Positions 1 through 7,421 of a stretch of DNA of 18,730 nt are shown here, piece after piece. This stretch comes from Burkholderiales bacterium (GTDB lineage: Bacteria > Pseudomonadota > Gammaproteobacteria > Burkholderiales > Casimicrobiaceae): NCBI GenBank assembly GCA_031257235.1, contig JAIRPA010000199.1, positions 1-18,730 on the forward strand, written 5' to 3'. Both the position numbers and the translations under genes were made by a program. The notes beneath the pieces were generated by a model, which was not told the origin of the DNA, searched no databases, and saw only the letters and a program-made list of their open reading frames with translations. Positions within the stretch are counted from its first letter, which is position 1; each line of letters opens with the position of its first letter.

Positions 1-70
1 GGATATTGCTGACCTCACCGGTCTTTCATTAGACGAAATCAAACAACTTTCTCAAAAGAAGGCACATTAA
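1..70 (+). CDS. 3' end of a probable Rpn/PD-(D/E)XK nuclease family protein (partial)
   Basis: Only the last 22 codons and a TAA stop (68-70) are inside the window; the reading frame starts at base 2. The visible C-terminus contains IADLTGLSLDEIKQL. As I remember the family, this resembles the usual C-terminal signature (xITGLSxEEIxxL) of Rpn/PD-(D/E)XK nuclease family 'transposase' proteins, which are abundant and often multicopy. The gene converges on hflC, and a bidirectional terminator-like hairpin (181-212) lies between them. The match is short and other proteins end similarly, so the family name is inference. Confidence 0.45.
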   Translation, partial: DIADLTGLSLDEIKQLSQKKAH

Positions 71-93
71 CCCTTGAGCGTTTTCTGCGCCCG

Positions 94-124
94 AATCAGG
101 AATCAGAAGTCAGGGATCAGAAAC
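94..124. repeat. Short tandem heptad repeat (CAGRRAT-like, about 4 units)
   Basis: Four degenerate 7-bp units lie in a row: CAGGAAT (97-103), CAGAAGT (104-110), CAGGGAT (111-117) and CAGAAAC (118-124). The same heptad occurs in the opposite orientation at 7425-7456, where it runs into the end of argH. Both sets lie close to a copy of the palindromic repeat, so they look like parts of one repeat family. Confidence 0.7.
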
Positions 125-180
125 ACCGTCATTTGAGCGCAAGCAAAGCGAAGTCGCAGAATCCACGCCGCTTTTCCCAC

Positions 181-212
181 AAAAAATCGTCGGGGTCTCC
201 CCGCGATTTTTT
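181..212. terminator. Bidirectional rho-independent terminator-like hairpin
   Basis: A G+C-rich stem (CGGGG/CCCCG) is flanked by A6 on the left and T6 on the right, so the structure reads as an intrinsic terminator on either strand. It lies between the rightward gene ending at 70 and leftward hflC, whose stop is at 301. hflC transcripts would cross the palindrome (225-254) first and then this hairpin. Confidence 0.7.
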
Positions 213-254
213 GGTAATTTTCACCGCCCAAAAGTAGGGTTTTACTTTTGGGCG
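181..254 (+). repeat. Two-hairpin repeat module, copy A
   Basis: The 74-bp module has two parts. The first is a 32-bp hairpin (181-212): arms AAAAAATCG and CGATTTTTT, an inner CGGGG/CCCCG stem and a 3-nt loop. A 12-nt spacer follows, then a perfect 12-bp inverted repeat (CGCCCAAAAGTA at 225-236, TACTTTTGGGCG at 243-254) with a 6-nt loop. Copy C at 12693-12766 has the same two parts, spacing and total length in reverse orientation. Upstream, GTCGCAGAATCCAC (153-166) is also shared with copy C. The module lies between two convergent genes. Confidence 0.85.
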
Positions 255-300
255 AACCTATCAAAGGTCAGGGCTCGTCATTTAAGCTCAAGCCTGCGCC

Positions 301-1182
301 TTATCCGTTTCTCTTAAAGTTCTTGAAATAGCGGAAGAAATCGGACGAGGGGTCGATCACCAAAACGTCGCTGTTATTTTTCAAACTGGATTTATAGGCG
401 TCAAGACTTCGGTAAAACGTATAAAACTCCGGGTCAACGCCATAAGCGTTTGCGTAAATGGCCGCGGATTCCGCGTCTCCTTTTCCTTTGATCTCTTGGG
501 CTTTGCGATAGGCTTCGGCAACAATCACCTGTCGTTGACGATCCGCCTCCGCGCGAATTTTTTCGGATTCCGCCGTGCCGGTGGCTCGTAATTCTTGCGC
601 CACGCGACTACGCTCCGCTTTCATCCGCTCATAAACGGAATCGGTGACGTTTGTGGGAAAATCCACCCGACGCAAGCGCACATCCACAATCTCCACGCCT
701 TTGGATTCCACGTTTTTGCTGGCTTTACTGCGTGTGGCCGCCATGATCTTGTCGCGCTCGCCGGAGATCACATCGTGAATCGAACGCTTGTTGATTTCTT
801 CGGTTAAAAGCGCGGTCACGTTTTGTTCGATTTGTTGCTTGGCTCTTTCCTCATCTCCCGAAACACTGATGTAGTAATCCTTAACGTTGGAAATCCGCCA
901 CAACACGACATAATCAATCGAGAGCGGTTTCTTTTCGGAAGTCATAATACTAATGGCGTTGGCGTTGTTTAACGTCAAATTACGCTTATCGTAAAAATTG
1001 ACATTTTGTATCATCGGGATTTTCCACGACAGTCCGGGCGTGGTCTGCACCGAGACAATTTCGCCGAACTGGAACTTCAACGCATACTTGCGTTCATCCA
1101 CAGTGTAAATTGCTTGCGACGCAATCAAAAGCGCCACAATCAAAAGCGACAAAAGCGTACTTGAAGATTGTTTGGTCATCAT
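301..1182 (-). CDS. hflC: HflC, FtsH protease modulator subunit
   Basis: The 293-residue protein has an N-terminal membrane anchor (about residues 9-27) followed by an SPFH/band 7 domain facing the periplasm. Family-typical segments include YTVDERKYALKFQFGEIV, PGLSWKIPMIQNV and a charged coiled coil (about 190-245: ERMKAERSRVAQELRATG, then EAYRKAQEIKGKGDAE). In characterised bacteria HflC and HflK form a large complex around FtsH and control its access to membrane substrates. The gene starts 12 nt after the hflK stop, so the two are cotranscribed and translated in step. A second ATG follows the first directly (MM), so the exact start is uncertain by one codon. Length is normal for the family. 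hflC is the last gene of the operon. Confidence 0.97.
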   Translation of the reverse strand: MMTKQSSSTLLSLLIVALLIASQAIYTVDERKYALKFQFGEIVSVQTTPGLSWKIPMIQNVNFYDKRNLTLNNANAISIMTSEKKPLSIDYVVLWRISNVKDYYISVSGDEERAKQQIEQNVTALLTEEINKRSIHDVISGERDKIMAATRSKASKNVESKGVEIVDVRLRRVDFPTNVTDSVYERMKAERSRVAQELRATGTAESEKIRAEADRQRQVIVAEAYRKAQEIKGKGDAESAAIYANAYGVDPEFYTFYRSLDAYKSSLKNNSDVLVIDPSSDFFRYFKNFKRNG

Positions 1183-1194
1183 GCTTTCTTTCGA

Positions 1195-2448
1195 TTAACG
1201 GTCACGATTTCTTAATGCGTCACGCCGATCGGCCGACGCGTCGCCCGCTCCGGTATTGTCCGCGTTGCTTTTTGCCGGCGCGGTTTCGGGCGTTGTCGCA
1301 ACGGCATTGGACGCAGCGGACTTGGATAACGACATCAATTGATCCAACGGCAGATAGATCAAACTGTTATTGCCGTTTTTTTGGTCAATCATAATTTTGG
1401 TGGTATTAGAAAAAATCGTTTGCATGGCGTCTATATACAAACGGCTTCTCGTGACCTCCGGGGCTTTTCGATATTCTGCGTACAGTTGTTTGAACCGGCT
1501 GGCGTCACCCTCAGCGCGACTGACCGCCTCCACCGCGTAACCGTTGGCTTCTTCGAGCAAACGCGCCGCGATCCCGCGGGCAACCGGCACCACATTGTTG
1601 GCGTAGGCTTGCCCTTCAATGCGTTTTTTCTCCCGATCCTGCCCCGCAGACACGGCATCGGCAAACGCCGCCTGAACGCGATCAGGCGGTTGAATGCTTT
1701 GTAAAGTCACCTGCTGAACGCGCGCGCCGGTGTGGTAATTGTCTAACATCTTTTGCATTAACTCTTTGGTTTGCGCCGCGATTTGTTCGCGGTTGACATA
1801 AAGCACGTCGTCCATTTTGTTTTTGCCGACGATTTCACGAATGGCCGTCTCCGCGACAAAACTGACAATCGCGTCCGGCTCGCGGTTTTTAAATACAAAA
1901 TTTTCGGCGCTCATTAAATCGTATTGAACCGCAAACAAAATATCGACGATGTTTTCATCGTCGGTCAACATCGTGGCTTCACGATCCACGCGATTTTCCC
2001 GAAGAGAAACGTTCTTCCGATAACCGATTTCAATCACGCGCACCTGAGAAAAAGGCACAACCTCCACCGTTTCCACCGGAAACGGCAAGCGCCATTGAAG
2101 TCCGGGCATGGTGGTTTGGGTGTATTTACCGAACCGCATCACCACCCCGCGACTGCCGGCGTCCACCACATAAAACCCGCTTGCCAACCACAACAAAACC
2201 ACGATAACGACAACCCACATCATGCCGCCGCCCGGAATTTTGGGAAGCATCGGACGACGAGGCGGCGGAGGCGGGGGTTCGCGACGATTGCCTTGTCCTT
2301 TGTCTTTAAACAAATCATTGAGTTTTTGGCTTAAGGTCTGCCAAATAACGTCTAAGTCAGGAGGTCTGCCGTTTGCGTTATTCGTGTTGTTATTGTTGGG
2401 GCGTTTGTCCTCGCCTCGATTGTTCCATTGAGGATCATTTAGCGACAT
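1195..2448 (-). CDS. hflK: HflK, FtsH protease modulator subunit
   Basis: I chose the ATG at 2448 (MSLNDPQWNNRGEDKRP), giving 417 residues; an in-frame GTG lies four codons upstream at 2460. Neither has a clear Shine-Dalgarno site. The cytosolic N-terminus is Asn/Pro-rich, with the HflK-typical RPPDLDVIWQTLSQKLNDLF segment and a run of six prolines. One transmembrane helix follows (about residues 75-97: MMWVVVIVVLLWLASGFYVV). An SPFH/band 7 domain then follows (GSRGVVMRFGKY, PGLQWRLPFPVETV), and the coiled-coil region contains REKKRIEGQAYANNVVPVAR. The C-terminal tail is low-complexity and charged. HflK pairs with HflC as a membrane scaffold around FtsH. It starts 41 nt after the hflX stop. 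Confidence 0.96.
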   Translation of the reverse strand: MSLNDPQWNNRGEDKRPNNNNTNNANGRPPDLDVIWQTLSQKLNDLFKDKGQGNRREPPPPPPRRPMLPKIPGGGMMWVVVIVVLLWLASGFYVVDAGSRGVVMRFGKYTQTTMPGLQWRLPFPVETVEVVPFSQVRVIEIGYRKNVSLRENRVDREATMLTDDENIVDILFAVQYDLMSAENFVFKNREPDAIVSFVAETAIREIVGKNKMDDVLYVNREQIAAQTKELMQKMLDNYHTGARVQQVTLQSIQPPDRVQAAFADAVSAGQDREKKRIEGQAYANNVVPVARGIAARLLEEANGYAVEAVSRAEGDASRFKQLYAEYRKAPEVTRSRLYIDAMQTIFSNTTKIMIDQKNGNNSLIYLPLDQLMSLSKSAASNAVATTPETAPAKSNADNTGAGDASADRRDALRNRDR

Positions 2449-2489
2449 AAGTGTGATCACAAATATAAAAAGAAAAAGAAAATCGCCGG

Positions 2490-3620
2490 TTAAAGCGGTT
2501 GTTCCAAGGGCGCGACTGCATCGGGTTCCGACTTTGGAAAGTATTCGGCGAGGGCCTCGCGCAACACATCACATCCCGCGCCGTTTTGCGCGGATAAGCG
2601 AACCGTTCGGATTCTACCATAGCCGTCCCGCTCAATCCCCGCGGCCAACCCTGTTTGATCGATCTTGTTGAACACGCGAATTCGCGGTTGACGGGTGGCG
2701 TTAATCTCGGTCAAAACGGCATCGACCGCCGTGATTTGTTCGTCTCGCGCCGGGGAGGAGGCATCAATCACGTGGAGCAACAAATCCGCCTCGACCGCTT
2801 CAGACAAAGTGGCGTGAAACGCCATCACCAATTCGTGCGGCAACTCGCGGATAAAGCCTACCGTATCCGAAACCACCATCGGTTGCGCATGGGCAATCGG
2901 CAATCGGCGCAATGTGGTATCCAGCGTTGCAAAAAGCTGATCGGCCACATAGAGTTTTTCACGCGTCAAACGATTAAAAAGCGTGGTCTTCCCGGCATTG
3001 GTATAACCGACCAACGCGACGGTTTTAATGCGTGCGCGAGCCCGCGTTCGGCTTTGCGTTTGACGCGTCTTCTTCAACTTTTCAAGCTGAGCGTTTAAAT
3101 GTTTGATTCGGGCGGTAATCAACCGGCGATCGACTTCTAACTGCGTCTCGCCCGGCCCGCCGCGCAAACCGATCCCGCCTTTTTGACGCTCCAAGTGAGT
3201 CCATCCGCCGACCAATAAGGTTGCCTGATGCTTTAACCGCGCCAGCTCCACCTGAAGTTTGCCTTCGGCGCTTCTGGCGCGTTGCGCGAAAATCGTCAAG
3301 ATGAGCCCTATCCTGTCCTCCACCGAACACGATAAAAGTTTTCTTAGGTTTCGTTGCTGCACGCCGGAAAGCGTGTGATCAAAAATCACGCCGTTGATTT
3401 CATGCGCGCGACACCGTTCGGCAATTTCTTCTGCTTTGCCGCGCCCCACAAAAAGTGCCGCGTCGGGTTTGACCCGACGCGGCGTGAGCGATTCAACCAC
3501 TTGATAACCGGCAGATTGTGCAAGTTCCGAGATTTCGGCAAGCCTTGCCTCCATCTCACCCTCGCCAAAATCGACGCGAACCAATAAAACCCGACTTGGC
3601 GTCTCGTTTTCGACCGACAC
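2490..3620 (-). CDS. hflX: HflX, ribosome-associated GTPase
   Basis: The protein has 376 residues and a GTG start, preceded by GAGG (3627-3630) with a 6-nt gap, which supports this start. The N-terminal HflX domain includes GVIFDHTLSGVQQRNL and the family signature GGIGLRGGPGETQLEVDRR (about 148-166). The GTPase domain has G1 GYTNAGKTT (205-213), the switch FATLDTT, G3 DTVGF (252-256), G4 NKID (318-321) and a G5-like SAQ. In characterised bacteria HflX splits or rescues stalled 70S ribosomes, notably after heat stress. It is shorter than E. coli HflX (about 426 residues), mainly at the C-terminus, as in many betaproteobacteria. The 108-nt gap to hfq shows no clear terminator, so cotranscription with hfq is likely. 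Confidence 0.97.
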   Translation of the reverse strand: MSVENETPSRVLLVRVDFGEGEMEARLAEISELAQSAGYQVVESLTPRRVKPDAALFVGRGKAEEIAERCRAHEINGVIFDHTLSGVQQRNLRKLLSCSVEDRIGLILTIFAQRARSAEGKLQVELARLKHQATLLVGGWTHLERQKGGIGLRGGPGETQLEVDRRLITARIKHLNAQLEKLKKTRQTQSRTRARARIKTVALVGYTNAGKTTLFNRLTREKLYVADQLFATLDTTLRRLPIAHAQPMVVSDTVGFIRELPHELVMAFHATLSEAVEADLLLHVIDASSPARDEQITAVDAVLTEINATRQPRIRVFNKIDQTGLAAGIERDGYGRIRTVRLSAQNGAGCDVLREALAEYFPKSEPDAVAPLEQPL

Positions 3621-3728
3621 CTAAAACCTCACTTTTCCATAACGCGACAAAACGCGTATTGAAAAAAAGTATCGATAAAGAAACCCTTCATTCAATAAGA
3701 TGCCGCCGGAAAAAACTCTTTCCAAGAA

Positions 3729-3992
3729 TTAAAGCTCACCTACCTGAGGGGGATAGTTGTGCCCGTTTCCTTCTTGCTGGAGATTCACCGCGCGCGTCGG
3801 CACGACCGTAGAAATTGCGTGCTTATACACCATTTGCGTGACAGTGTTTTTAAGCAATACTACGTATTGGTCGAATGATTCAATTTGACCCAAGAGCTTG
3901 ATTCCGTTGACCAAATAAATGGATACCTGAACGCGCTCTTTTCTTAGTGTATTAAGAAAAGGATCTTGTAACATTTGTCCTTTATTACTCAT
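3729..3992 (-). CDS. hfq: Hfq, RNA chaperone
   Basis: The 87-residue Sm-like protein is nearly colinear with E. coli Hfq through the core. It has GQMLQDPFLNTLRKERV, VSIYLVNGIKLLGQIESFDQ (Sm1) and VYKHAISTVVPTR (Sm2, with K57 and H58 of the proximal U-binding face). Tyr43 stands where E. coli has Phe42. The C-terminal tail is short (about 20 residues), as in many betaproteobacteria. GGAG (4000-4003) lies 7 nt upstream of the ATG. Hfq pairs small RNAs with mRNAs. It heads the hfq-hflX-hflK-hflC operon, but the usual upstream der or miaA is missing. Confidence 0.98.
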   Translation of the reverse strand: MSNKGQMLQDPFLNTLRKERVQVSIYLVNGIKLLGQIESFDQYVVLLKNTVTQMVYKHAISTVVPTRAVNLQQEGNGHNYPPQVGEL

Positions 3993-4630
3993 AAAAAGAC
4001 TCCGCTGTAAGTAGAAATGAGAAATACGAGACGTGTTTAATCACGCCTTTTTCCAGTATCGGACATCGCTTTTTGTATTTATTCTCCTCTTTTTGATGCT
4101 CGATATTACCAACAACAAAGCCAAGAGCGACAGGCAGAGGGGAGCAGAAACACCGACATTTACTCGGGGAAGCCCTGTTACCACCATCCCCAAAAAAGGA
4201 TAAACCGGTAACAGTCGAAAAGCGGTTCGATCTCGTCGCAATGATAACACTATATTTGAATTGTGATCATAATTTTTTATTTGGGATAATGAAAAAAGCA
4301 TCGTCCGGTTGCGGATGAAACAATTCGCCCAACGAACGGCTTCCTATCCAACAGATTCATGTGTCACACGCTACATTTTAGCATGTTGGTATAGATGTTG
4401 CTTTCGTGGATGCCCATGATGAGACCCGAACTGCCGACGTTGAGTCTCCATGGTCTTTGCCGTGCAAAGTCCGCGGAGCGCAAAACCCACCCACATCATC
4501 TTTGGCCGTTTTGTGAAGGTCTCGCTATCACCATTGATAACAATAATAAACGGGTCACAAGCGGCGCAAGTCCAACGCAAACACGGTGTTTGCCCTTGCC
4601 CGCGTTTTTTTTAAAAAAAGGGGAATCACC
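3993..4630. other. Intergenic region between hfq and the divergent autotransporter
   Basis: The stretch is about 640 bp and should hold the hfq-operon promoter (leftward) and the autotransporter promoter (rightward). I could not place a convincing -35/-10 pair for either. Visible structure: a near-perfect 16-bp palindrome AATTGTGATCATAATT (4259-4274) in an A+T-rich segment, possibly an operator upstream of hfq; an imperfect hairpin (4446-4478) with a CTTTGC/GCAAAG inner stem; and a T8A7 tract at 4605-4619. An 86-codon leftward frame (4041-4301) with one hydrophobic stretch has no ribosome binding site or recognisable family, so I do not call it. Confidence 0.6.
4605..4626 (+). promoter_or_regulatory. 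Homopolymer tracts (T8, A7, G4) and Shine-Dalgarno of the autotransporter
   Basis: Eight T (4605-4612), seven A (4613-4619) and four G (4620-4623) are consecutive, ending 7 nt before the ATG at 4631. The AGGGGA part serves as a ribosome binding site, which supports the ATG at 4631 over the in-frame ATG at 4586. Homopolymer runs here could vary by slipped-strand mispairing and change leader length or structure. Confidence 0.6.
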
Positions 4631-7372
4631 ATGCTTCAACGCAAAAAACTTTACTTGTATTTATCTGCTCTCTTTGCCGTTGGCACCACGCACGCCGCTT
4701 ACGCGGCGTGTCCGCCTTCGGGAGGCGGCGCCGTCTCGCTGACACAACAATTATCCTGCAACGTTGCGACAACTTATACCGATGATATTAGTATCGTCAC
4801 CACCCCGTCCGGCAACGGTTATATTGCCGTCAGTCAAAATGCCGATTTAACCCTCAATAACCTGACTATTACAACCTCCGGCAACGGGGCGGACGCCATT
4901 CGTACTTCCGGGGGCGCCACCAAAACGATTTCCGTCAACGGAAAATTAACGATTTTGGTGAACGGCGCGTCCGCCGACGGCATCAACGCTTCTTTGACCG
5001 GTGGTGGTGTCGGAACCATCATCGTCGGCAACAACGCGGAAATCAAAATTACCAAACCCGGAACACCGTCGCCCAACCTACTTCAATTAGCCCGAGGCAA
5101 TCAAGACGAACTCCCCGGCGGCGCGGCGGTGCGCGCCAACTTATCAAGCGCGGCCGGCACCGTAAGCACCATCATCATCGGGGATAACGCGATCATCGAA
5201 AACGGCGCCTACGGGAAATTATTAGCCACGCTTCCGAAAACCAATATGGGCGCGACCTATGGGGTCGGGGTTTATTCGGGGGAACGTGATTTAGAAACGG
5301 AAAACAGCAATCCTTTGGGCGGGGCTTTGGTCAAGATCGGACAAAACAGCAAAATCACCACCACCGGAGATTTCGGTTTTGCGGTACACGCCAATAAAAC
5401 CGGACAAATCGAATTGGGCAGCACCACGATTGCCACGAGCGGCGCGTCCGCGCACGGGATTGTGGCGCAAGACGGCACGGTTTCAAAATGCCCGCCCACC
5501 AACAATGCTTTGTGTTTGGCACTCGGCACGGTGCCTCAAGGCACGGTACCGAGCGCCTATTTGGGCGGCGAAGTCTATTTAACCGGAGACACCTCCATTG
5601 CCGTCAGCGGTACGGGCGCGTATGCCTTGATTGCCGACGGAGACAAATCCCTCATTGCCTCAAAAACACTTTCGGGACAAAGTACCTCCGGGGTGTACCG
5701 CATCACGGGCAACCTCTTAGCGCAAAACAAAGGGGTGATTGACTTAACCATGAACGACGGCTCCACGTTGACCGGCACCACCGACAGCGCGGGACGCGCT
5801 TTTGACGCCGTCACGATGAGAGCTTTAGGTATTTATTCGTCGGCATTTTTTACCGCCGCCCAAGATACGCTTGCCGGCGCCATCCATTTGGCGATCAACG
5901 GCGCAACCAGCACATGGCAATTAACCGGCAATTCCAACTTAGACACTTTGAATTTAAGCGGCAACGCAAAAGTGATCTTAGATGATAGCCAAACCGACGT
6001 GGACGCCGTCAACTCTCGAACACTGACGGTTAAGACTTTGGGGGGCTCCGGCGGCGTGTTTGTGTCGCGCGTGAATACCGTGACGCAAGACGCGGATTTA
6101 TTGGTCATCACCCAAGCCTCGTCGGGCAATCACACGATGCAATTTAACGACAGCGCGACAGGCAGCGCCACCGGCGCGGCGGCGGGACACACCCAAAACG
6201 AAAAAATTAAGGTGGTTGACTTTCAAGGAGCGGGAAGCAATGCCGCCACCTTTGCCTCCAACGGCATCGACTACGGCGCCTATGTTTTTGAACTCGCTCA
6301 AGAAAACGGAAATTGGTATTTAAAACCGAAAACCACGACCTCGCCGAATAATCCGGGCGGCGGCGGTGCCACGCCTTTGCCGTCACCGGATCCGGGCCCC
6401 TCGCCCACCCCGGTTCCGCCGCCGACACCGGCGCCCTCACCCACGCCCGAAAATCCCGCACTGACCCAACCGGCGGATCATTCGGTCAACGTGCTCAACA
6501 TCAATTATTTGATGGGTTATGTGGAAACACAAACTTTGTTGACCCGCTTGGGGGAATTGCGCCAAACCGAAAACGAAAGGGGAGATATTTGGGGGCGTGT
6601 CTATGGCGGACATTTGAATCACTTTGATGATTATCTGGCCGACTTTAAAGCCCGCTACGCCGGCGTTCAAGTCGGTGCGGATCGTCGCTTGACCGGCGAA
6701 GACGGTCACACCTTTGTGGGTGCCGCGGCAAGTTACGCAACCTTAAACGCCGACTATCAAAAAGGCGACGCCAAAGCGCGCGACATTGCCTTAGCCCTTT
6801 ACGCGACTTACTACGCCCAATCCGATTGGTACGTGGATGGCGTGGCGCAATATTTAATGATGCGCAACACCTTTGAGACCACGACACAAAACGGCTACGC
6901 GGTTCACGGCAAGGGTAACACGCGCGGCATTCGCGTCGGGATAGAAACCGGAAAACGTTTTTACTTAAGCGATCAACGTGATTTTTATTTGGAGCCGCAG
7001 GCTCAAGTCACCTATGCGCGGCAGGGCGGCACGACGATCAAGTCAAGCAACGGTTTGACCACACGGCTTGACCGTTATCACTCGACGTTAGGTCGCGTCA
7101 GTTTGATTGCGGGTTATGCGATCACCGGAGAAACGCCGGTCAATCTTTACGTTAAAACCGGATACCTCCGTGAGTTTTCAGGGAAAACCGGCTACGCCTT
7201 CAACGGTGTCGATCACACAAGCTACGAGTTTAAAGGCGGCACGTGGGATAACGGCATCGGCATCAACGCGCTGATCGCCAAAAACCATTCGATTTATCTT
7301 GACGCAGGTTACGGCAAAGGCAAAAAGTTTAATCAAATCGGCGCCAACGGCGGATATCGGTATAGTTTTTAG
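4631..7372 (+). CDS. Type Va autotransporter with pertactin-like passenger and C-terminal beta-barrel
   Basis: The protein has 913 residues from the ATG with a good Shine-Dalgarno. Residues 1-25 form a Sec signal peptide (MLQRKKLYLYLSALFAVG core, predicted cleavage AYA|A). The passenger (about 26-570) is rich in short G/N/T repeats of the parallel beta-helix type. Examples are TLNNLTITTSGNGADAI and GTIIVGNNAEIKITK. About residues 572-618 form a Pro-rich linker, as in pertactin. From about 645 to the end is a 12-strand-type autotransporter barrel (GDIWGRVYGGHLNHF, AGVQVGADRRL) ending in aromatic-rich GGYRYSF with a terminal Phe, as expected for BAM recognition. The barrel should secrete the passenger to the cell surface; no protease motif is evident, so adhesin is the likeliest role (inference). 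The passenger has several Cys (residue 27, the SC near 45, and a pair near 290-300), unusual for this class. Confidence 0.93.
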   Translation: MLQRKKLYLYLSALFAVGTTHAAYAACPPSGGGAVSLTQQLSCNVATTYTDDISIVTTPSGNGYIAVSQNADLTLNNLTITTSGNGADAIRTSGGATKTISVNGKLTILVNGASADGINASLTGGGVGTIIVGNNAEIKITKPGTPSPNLLQLARGNQDELPGGAAVRANLSSAAGTVSTIIIGDNAIIENGAYGKLLATLPKTNMGATYGVGVYSGERDLETENSNPLGGALVKIGQNSKITTTGDFGFAVHANKTGQIELGSTTIATSGASAHGIVAQDGTVSKCPPTNNALCLALGTVPQGTVPSAYLGGEVYLTGDTSIAVSGTGAYALIADGDKSLIASKTLSGQSTSGVYRITGNLLAQNKGVIDLTMNDGSTLTGTTDSAGRAFDAVTMRALGIYSSAFFTAAQDTLAGAIHLAINGATSTWQLTGNSNLDTLNLSGNAKVILDDSQTDVDAVNSRTLTVKTLGGSGGVFVSRVNTVTQDADLLVITQASSGNHTMQFNDSATGSATGAAAGHTQNEKIKVVDFQGAGSNAATFASNGIDYGAYVFELAQENGNWYLKPKTTTSPNNPGGGGATPLPSPDPGPSPTPVPPPTPAPSPTPENPALTQPADHSVNVLNINYLMGYVETQTLLTRLGELRQTENERGDIWGRVYGGHLNHFDDYLADFKARYAGVQVGADRRLTGEDGHTFVGAAASYATLNADYQKGDAKARDIALALYATYYAQSDWYVDGVAQYLMMRNTFETTTQNGYAVHGKGNTRGIRVGIETGKRFYLSDQRDFYLEPQAQVTYARQGGTTIKSSNGLTTRLDRYHSTLGRVSLIAGYAITGETPVNLYVKTGYLREFSGKTGYAFNGVDHTSYEFKGGTWDNGIGINALIAKNHSIYLDAGYGKGKKFNQIGANGGYRYSF
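4691..4710. repeat. 8-bp perfect inverted repeat at the signal-peptide cleavage codons
   Basis: CACGCCGC (4691-4698) and GCGGCGTG (4703-4710) flank a 4-nt loop, inside the codons for the end of the autotransporter signal peptide. Apart from one base, the segment matches the hairpin at 12813-12829 of repeat region C. Ala-rich signal peptide codons could produce it by chance. Confidence 0.5.
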
Positions 7373-7386
7373 GGAAATTGTCCAAC

Positions 7387-7416
7387 CGCCCAAAAGTAGT
7401 GGTTTACTTTTGGGCG
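7387..7416. repeat. Palindromic repeat, copy B (terminator-like)
   Basis: A perfect 12-bp inverted repeat, CGCCCAAAAGTA (7387-7398) and TACTTTTGGGCG (7405-7416), has the 6-nt loop GTGGTT. The arms are identical to those in copies A and C and only the loop differs. The copy lies between the convergent ends of the autotransporter (stop 7372) and argH (stop 7422), so it can stop transcription from both sides. The A/C-type second hairpin is not present, though bases just upstream still resemble the A spacer. Confidence 0.85.
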
Positions 7417-7421
7417 AATCC

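Larger units (their letters stand above)
128..293. repeat. Near-identical 17-bp direct repeats flanking repeat module A
   Basis: Bases 128-144 (GTCATTTGAGCGCAAGC) and 277-293 (GTCATTTAAGCTCAAGC) match at 15 of 17 positions. They bracket the hairpin/palindrome module at 181-254. This could be an old duplication around an inserted element or simple repeat amplification. 17 bp is long for a target-site duplication and the copies have diverged. Confidence 0.5.

Noticed and set aside
94..124. Heptad repeats as a CRISPR array
   Set aside because: Units are 7 bp with no spacers, so this is a simple tandem repeat.
1924..2431. Long plus-strand frames inside hflK
   Set aside because: They are shadows of the hflK coding sequence, which matches its family along its whole length.
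4041..4301. 86-codon minus-strand frame with a hydrophobic stretch upstream of hfq
   Set aside because: No ribosome binding site, no recognisable family, and its start overlaps the A+T-rich segment likely to be the hfq promoter region.
4586..4630. Upstream ATG for the autotransporter
   Set aside because: It would put 15 residues before a clean signal peptide and lacks a ribosome binding site, while 4631 has AGGGGA in place.
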